From JBOFBH01 sp051657715 (GTDB lineage: Bacteria; Actinomycetota; Actinomycetes; Actinomycetales; Angustibacteraceae), in NCBI GenBank assembly GCA_051657715.1, contig JBOFLF010000064.1, forward strand, positions 310,001-374,000: a DNA stretch of 64,000 bases, given 5' to 3'. A model generated the notes under the pieces. The model saw only the letters and a list, made by a program, of their open reading frames with translations, had not been told where the DNA came from and searched no databases. A program made the position numbers and the translations under genes. Below are positions 60,902 to 64,000 of the stretch, one piece after another. The first letter of the stretch is position 1, and each line of letters begins with the position of its first letter.

Positions 60902-60917
60902 CCACGGTGTCCTCATC

Positions 60918-61463
60918 TCACACCTTTTGCGGTCGCAGCTCGTCGACCAAAGACTGGCCGGTGAGCCAGCCGTCAGACCAGCCCTGCTCGGCCAGGACCG
61001 CCGGCCACTGCGGATTGGACCGGACCCACCCCAGCAGGACGACGGCGCCCCGCTGGTCTTCTCGGCTCATCTTGGCGGGACCGAACACTCCCCACCAGCC
61101 GGTTAAGGTGACCGCCATCCGCGCCAGCGGGGTTGCGTCTGCTGCGGTGATGGCCAGACCTTCACTGACGACGAGCAGCGAGTCGGCCTTCCGGCGGCGC
61201 GCCCAGTTGGCAACAGCAGTCTCGTCGGCCGGGACGCGGGTCACGGTGATTTGACCGGTGAGGCGGTCAACCCCCATTGCGCCGCGCAACGCTTGTGCGG
61301 CACGGTCGACCATCCCGGCGACCGCCCCGGCCGCGGTGATGGTCAAGCTGTTGCTGAGCGGCCACGTGCTCCCGTCACCCACCGGCACCTCGTCGTCCGT
61401 GGTGCACGCGACCAGGCCACCGCACGCGAGACCGGCCAGCAGTGCCCGGCGACTCAGCGACAC
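60918..61463 (-). CDS. Predicted lipoprotein of unknown function
   Basis: A 181-residue protein with a twin-arginine-like, lipobox signal: SLSRRALLAGLACGGLVAC with Cys20 as the lipid site. The mature part has no family I recognise; it includes a repeated Trp-containing segment (VTLTGWWGVFGPAKMSRED; WVRSNPQWPAVLAEQGW). It is divergent from the small gene at 61547. Confidence 0.75.
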   Translation of the reverse strand: MSLSRRALLAGLACGGLVACTTDDEVPVGDGSTWPLSNSLTITAAGAVAGMVDRAAQALRGAMGVDRLTGQITVTRVPADETAVANWARRRKADSLLVVSEGLAITAADATPLARMAVTLTGWWGVFGPAKMSREDQRGAVVLLGWVRSNPQWPAVLAEQGWSDGWLTGQSLVDELRPQKV

Positions 61464-61546
61464 ATCGGCCCCTTTCCTCTGCGCTCACCTGCTGCCCCTG
61501 TCAGGTGTTTCCCCCAGCGAATCACAATCCGACCAGGAGGTTCGGC

Positions 61547-61702
61547 ATGTCCGCCGAATATTGCCGCTGCGTTGCGGCGGCGCAGGCGAGTACGGCAGTC
61601 GAACGCCTGAGCAAGGCGGATGAGCGTCGTGCCGCTGAAGATCGCGAGGCGACCAAGCACGTCGCGGGCGCGGCCCTCGTGAAGAACACTCCTCCAGCCT
61701 GA
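61547..61702 (+). CDS. 51-residue small protein with a strong ribosome binding site
   Basis: Begins MSAEYCRCVAAAQASTAVER and ends with an alanine- and charge-rich helix (LSKADERRAAEDREATKHVA). AGGAGG lies exactly 6 nt upstream of the ATG, which makes translation very likely. No similar family is known to me. Its upstream 83-nt gap is shared with the divergent lipoprotein. Possibly soluble; the CxC motif could bind metal, which is inference. Confidence 0.65.
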   Translation: MSAEYCRCVAAAQASTAVERLSKADERRAAEDREATKHVAGAALVKNTPPA

Positions 61703-61736
61703 GCGTTTTCGCAGGTTGGAGTAATGCCGAGCTGAG

Positions 61737-61808
61737 TGGGCGATACTGGGATCGAACCAGTGACCTCTTCCGTGTCAGGGAAGCGCGCTACCGCTGCGCC
61801 AATCGCCC
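61737..61808 (-). tRNA. tRNA-Val(GAC)
   Basis: Acceptor GGGCGAT/ATCGCCC, anticodon arm CTTCC-CTGACAC-GGAAG giving GAC, T arm GGTTCGATCC. 72 nt, discriminator A. It is a second valine tRNA differing in anticodon from the one at 57216. Confidence 0.93.
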
Positions 61809-61809
61809 G

Positions 61810-61880
61810 AGGTGGAGACGGGATTCGAACCCGTGTACACGGCTTTGCAGGCCGTTGCCTCGCCTCTCGGCCACTCCACC
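61810..61880 (-). tRNA. tRNA-Cys(GCA)
   Basis: Acceptor GGTGGAG/CTCCACC, anticodon arm ACGGC-CTGCAAA-GCCGT giving GCA, discriminator U typical of tRNA-Cys. 71 nt. Confidence 0.93.
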
Positions 61881-61917
61881 GGAACCTGACCGCCGGCTCT
61901 CAAGCCTGCCGTCTCCG

Positions 61918-61990
61918 AGCGGACGACGGGATTCGAACCCGCGACCCTCACCTTGGCAAGGTGATGCTCTACCAACTGAGCCACGTCCGC
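61918..61990 (-). tRNA. tRNA-Gly(GCC)
   Basis: Acceptor GCGGACG/CGTCCGC, anticodon arm TCACC-TTGCCAA-GGTGA giving GCC, discriminator U typical of tRNA-Gly. 73 nt. Confidence 0.93.
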
Positions 61991-62101
61991 ACAGCTGGGA
62001 GTACCCCAGCAGCATCAGGCTATCGGATGGTCGGCGGCTCAGCCAACACCGGCGACCAGCCGCCGTGTCTGCCTGCCGCACGGTTGAGCCCGGTGGCCGG
62101 T

Positions 62102-63196
62102 TTAGCCCGGTGGCCGGCTCGACGAGCCGGCTGGGGAACCCTTACGGGACCGCCGCACGGTCGGGTCGACCGTGCCCACCGGGCCGGTGACGTGCTGGCC
62201 GGGCGGTTCGTCCTCACGATCCCGCACCGGTGTCACCGGCCCACGCAGCCGGTCCCAGCGGGCCAGCGGTGAACGGGACTCGCCGCGCACCGGCCACAGC
62301 TGACGGCTGGCCGCGTTCAGCGCGGCGCCGATCAGCACCGCGATCGCCAGGAAGTACAGCCAGATCAGCACGATGATCGTCGCGGTGAGCGGGCCGTAGA
62401 TCGAGCTGGCCCGCACCGAGGCACCGATGCCCGCGCGCACCACGAACGCAGACAACACCCAGATCACCAGCGCCAGCACCGCACCCGGCAGGTCCCGACG
62501 CCAGGACGTCCGGCACGGAGTGGCCACGTGGTACAGCGATGCCAAGCTGGCCACAGTGAGCACCGACACCACCGGCCAGTACAGCAGGAGCAGAAAGTCG
62601 ACCCGGGCAGGCAGCAGATCCGCCAACAAGGACGGACCGAGCAGCACCAGCGGCAGCACCACCGCGCCGAGCACAACGGCGAACGTGTAGAGCGAGAACG
62701 ACAGCGCACGGGTCCGCACGATCCCCCGCACGCCGCCTTGGCCGTACATGATCGCGATGGTGTCGATGAACACGTTGAGCACCCGTGACCCGGACCACAG
62801 GGAGACCAGGAAAGCCAATGACACCACGTCGAGTCGGCCCTGCCGCAACACGTCCTGCAACGTGGGCACGATCGTGGAGGCGACGGTGTCCGCGGTGAAG
62901 ATCCGCCGGGCCAACCGCTCGATCTCCTGAGAGACCTGGTCGGTGACGCTACGCCCGAGAGCATCGCCGAGGTACCCGACGCCGCCGATCAAGCCGAGCA
63001 CCAGCGGGGGCAGCGACAGCAGAGCGAAGAACCCGGCCTCCGACGCCAGACCGGTCACCCGGTAACGCAGACATACCGAGACGGTCTCGCGGGTCAGCGC
63101 CCACGCGCCGAGCAGCAGCCGCCGCGCCCGAGAGGCTCTGGTGGCCTGCAGCGCCGGCGGCACATCGGCGGCGCTGGACGGCGTCCCGCTGCTCAC
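62102..63196 (-). CDS. YihY/BrkB-family membrane protein
   Basis: A 364-residue polytopic protein with about six helices, including GFFALLSLPPLVLGLIGGVGYL, LYTFAVVLGAVVLPLVLLGP, YWPVVSVLTVASLASLYHVA and ATIIVLIWLYFLAIAVLIGAAL (the family signature is WLYFLAIAVLIGAALNA). The C-terminus is polar and Arg/Pro-rich. The family is often misnamed ribonuclease BN; a transport or envelope role is likely but unproven. Upstream of it is glgX, divergent. Confidence 0.9.
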   Translation of the reverse strand: MSSGTPSSAADVPPALQATRASRARRLLLGAWALTRETVSVCLRYRVTGLASEAGFFALLSLPPLVLGLIGGVGYLGDALGRSVTDQVSQEIERLARRIFTADTVASTIVPTLQDVLRQGRLDVVSLAFLVSLWSGSRVLNVFIDTIAIMYGQGGVRGIVRTRALSFSLYTFAVVLGAVVLPLVLLGPSLLADLLPARVDFLLLLYWPVVSVLTVASLASLYHVATPCRTSWRRDLPGAVLALVIWVLSAFVVRAGIGASVRASSIYGPLTATIIVLIWLYFLAIAVLIGAALNAASRQLWPVRGESRSPLARWDRLRGPVTPVRDREDEPPGQHVTGPVGTVDPTVRRSRKGSPAGSSSRPPG

Positions 63197-63396
63197 TGGA
63201 CCACGGTAGCCGGGGTGGCCCGGACAGCCGCCGCACGGTGGACGAACCGGGGTGGAGGGAACGTCCCGATCGACGTCGGGCAGAATCGACCACCCCGACC
63301 ACGGACGACGGCGTCAGTCGGGCTCCGTCGCGGCATCACGCGAACTCGATGCGCGGACAGCGCGGCGGTCTCGGTGGACCTCGACGGAAGTGCGGT
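63197..63396. promoter_or_regulatory. Divergent intergenic region upstream of glgX
   Basis: A 200-nt gap between divergent genes. It holds a short inverted repeat CCCGA-tcgacg-TCGGG (63265-63280) nested in a larger complementary pair GGGGTGG/CCACCCC (63249-63255, 63290-63296). I see no clear promoter elements. Confidence 0.4.
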
Positions 63397-64000
63397 ATGC
63401 AGATCTGGCCCGGCAAGCCCTACCCCCTCGGCGCCACGTACGACGGCACCGGTGTCAACTTCGCACTGTTCTCCGAGGTGGCCGAGCGGGTGCAGCTGTG
63501 CGTGATCGACGACGACGGCGAGCAGACCTGCATCGACCTGCCAGAGGTGGACGGTTTCGTCTGGCACGGCTTCATCCCGGGCATCCAGCCCGGCCAGCGG
63601 TACGGCTACCGGGTTCACGGACCGTTCGACCCGCAGACCGGCCACCGGTGCAACCCGGCCAAGCTGCTGCTGGACCCCTACGCCAAGGCGATCGACGGCC
63701 AGGTCGACGGCGACGAGTCGCTGTTCTCCTACCGGTTCGCCGATGCGGACGCGAACGGATCGGCGCCGCTCAACGACGCGGACAGCCTCGGCCACACGAT
63801 GCTGTCCGTCGTCGTGAACCCGTTCTTCGACTGGGGCCAAGACCGACGTCCAGAGCACGAGTACCACGAGAGCGTCATCTACGAAGCGCACGTGCGGGGG
63901 CTAACCCGCCAGCACCCGGACGTCCCGCAGGAGATCCGCGGGACGTACGCCGGGATGGCGCACCCGGCCACGATCGAGCACCTCACCTCGCTCGGGGTGA
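63397..64000 (+). CDS. glgX: Glycogen debranching enzyme GlgX, 5' part only
   Basis: Starts MQIWPGKPYPLGATYDGTG, the CBM48 domain of GlgX, and reaches YEAHVRGLTRQHPDVPQE, the start of the GH13 catalytic barrel. The catalytic residues lie beyond the window edge. It removes limit-dextrin branches from phosphorylase-trimmed glycogen. Truncated by the end of the window, not by mutation. Confidence 0.95.
   Translation, partial: MQIWPGKPYPLGATYDGTGVNFALFSEVAERVQLCVIDDDGEQTCIDLPEVDGFVWHGFIPGIQPGQRYGYRVHGPFDPQTGHRCNPAKLLLDPYAKAIDGQVDGDESLFSYRFADADANGSAPLNDADSLGHTMLSVVVNPFFDWGQDRRPEHEYHESVIYEAHVRGLTRQHPDVPQEIRGTYAGMAHPATIEHLTSLGV

Larger units (their letters stand above)
60452..60917. other. Gene-free stretch with short tandem repeats
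   Basis: About 466 nt with no convincing gene. It contains an exact 14-bp tandem duplication (ATTACCCGCCCGAC at 60756-60769 and 60770-60783) and an 8-bp repeat. It is visibly less GC-rich than the neighbouring genes. No promoter is identifiable. Confidence 0.6.

Noticed and set aside
62102..63196. Ribonuclease BN annotation for the YihY/BrkB gene
   Set aside because: That name is a historical misassignment; the protein is polytopic membrane and has no nuclease motif.
63193..63891. Minus-strand open frame opposite glgX
   Set aside because: Antisense of the CBM48 domain of glgX; the plus-strand product is clearly GlgX.

Overview
This window is chromosomal DNA from a high-GC Gram-positive actinobacterium. 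Three things show this: strongly GC-biased third codon positions with frequent GTG starts, the actinobacterial bcc-type qcrCAB-ctaE respiratory genes, and the phosphatidylinositol mannoside (PIM) genes pimB', pimA, patA and pgsA. An SsgB-like protein places it outside the mycobacteria and closer to morphologically complex actinomycetes. I cannot name the genus. The gene order matches two conserved actinobacterial blocks recalled from mycobacteria and Streptomyces. I see no IS element, prophage, CRISPR array or rRNA.

Layout. 1-5.5 kb: 3' end of a fadD15-like acyl-CoA synthetase, a GT87-type membrane glycosyltransferase that seems to start at a CTG codon, pimB', a membrane-anchored gluzincin-type peptidase and a small Cys-rich protein. 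5.6-13.0 kb: DEDDh exonuclease, stand-alone Lrp effector domain, trpD with an atypical receiver protein, then ctaE and qcrCAB. 13.2-23.6 kb (minus strand): pilB, aroE, mltG, ruvX, alaS, two small membrane proteins and rarA. 23.6-26.9 kb (plus): a receiver/thioredoxin-like/flavin reductase fusion followed 4 nt later by a histidine kinase with a cyclic-nucleotide-binding-type domain. 27-34.4 kb: aspS, a PilZ protein, hisS, a metallo-beta-lactamase-fold hydrolase, a cyclophilin and a DUF349 protein. 34.4-46.7 kb (minus): one long chain pdxT, yebC, ruvC-ruvA-ruvB, yajC-secD-secF, apt, relA and a class V PLP enzyme, with many 1-4 nt overlaps.

46.7-49.9 kb: a vapBC toxin-antitoxin pair and a divergent kynureninase sit between pdxT and pdxS, which are usually adjacent. 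50-57.3 kb (minus): the PIM/threonyl-tRNA block thrS, HIT, pgsA, patA, pimA and a small membrane protein, preceded by a MOSC gene and tRNA-Val(CAC). 57.3-64 kb: a PGPGW membrane protein, ssgB, a class IV aminotransferase, a NUC1-type nuclease, a lipoprotein, a 51-residue gene with a strong ribosome binding site, tRNA-Val(GAC), tRNA-Cys(GCA), tRNA-Gly(GCC), a YihY/BrkB protein and the start of glgX.

How the genes work together. Most genes are housekeeping: energy (bcc complex plus oxidase subunit III), envelope PIM synthesis, tRNA charging, Holliday-junction processing, Sec export, the stringent response and vitamin B6 synthesis. The accessory content that deserves attention is the kinase plus receiver-flavin reductase pair, the vapBC/kynU insertion with its operator-like repeats, a tandem array of 26-bp palindromic repeats whose last copy contains a stop codon, and recurrent in-frame 15- or 18-bp tandem duplications inside otherwise conserved genes (aroE, hisS, the DUF349 gene, ruvB).
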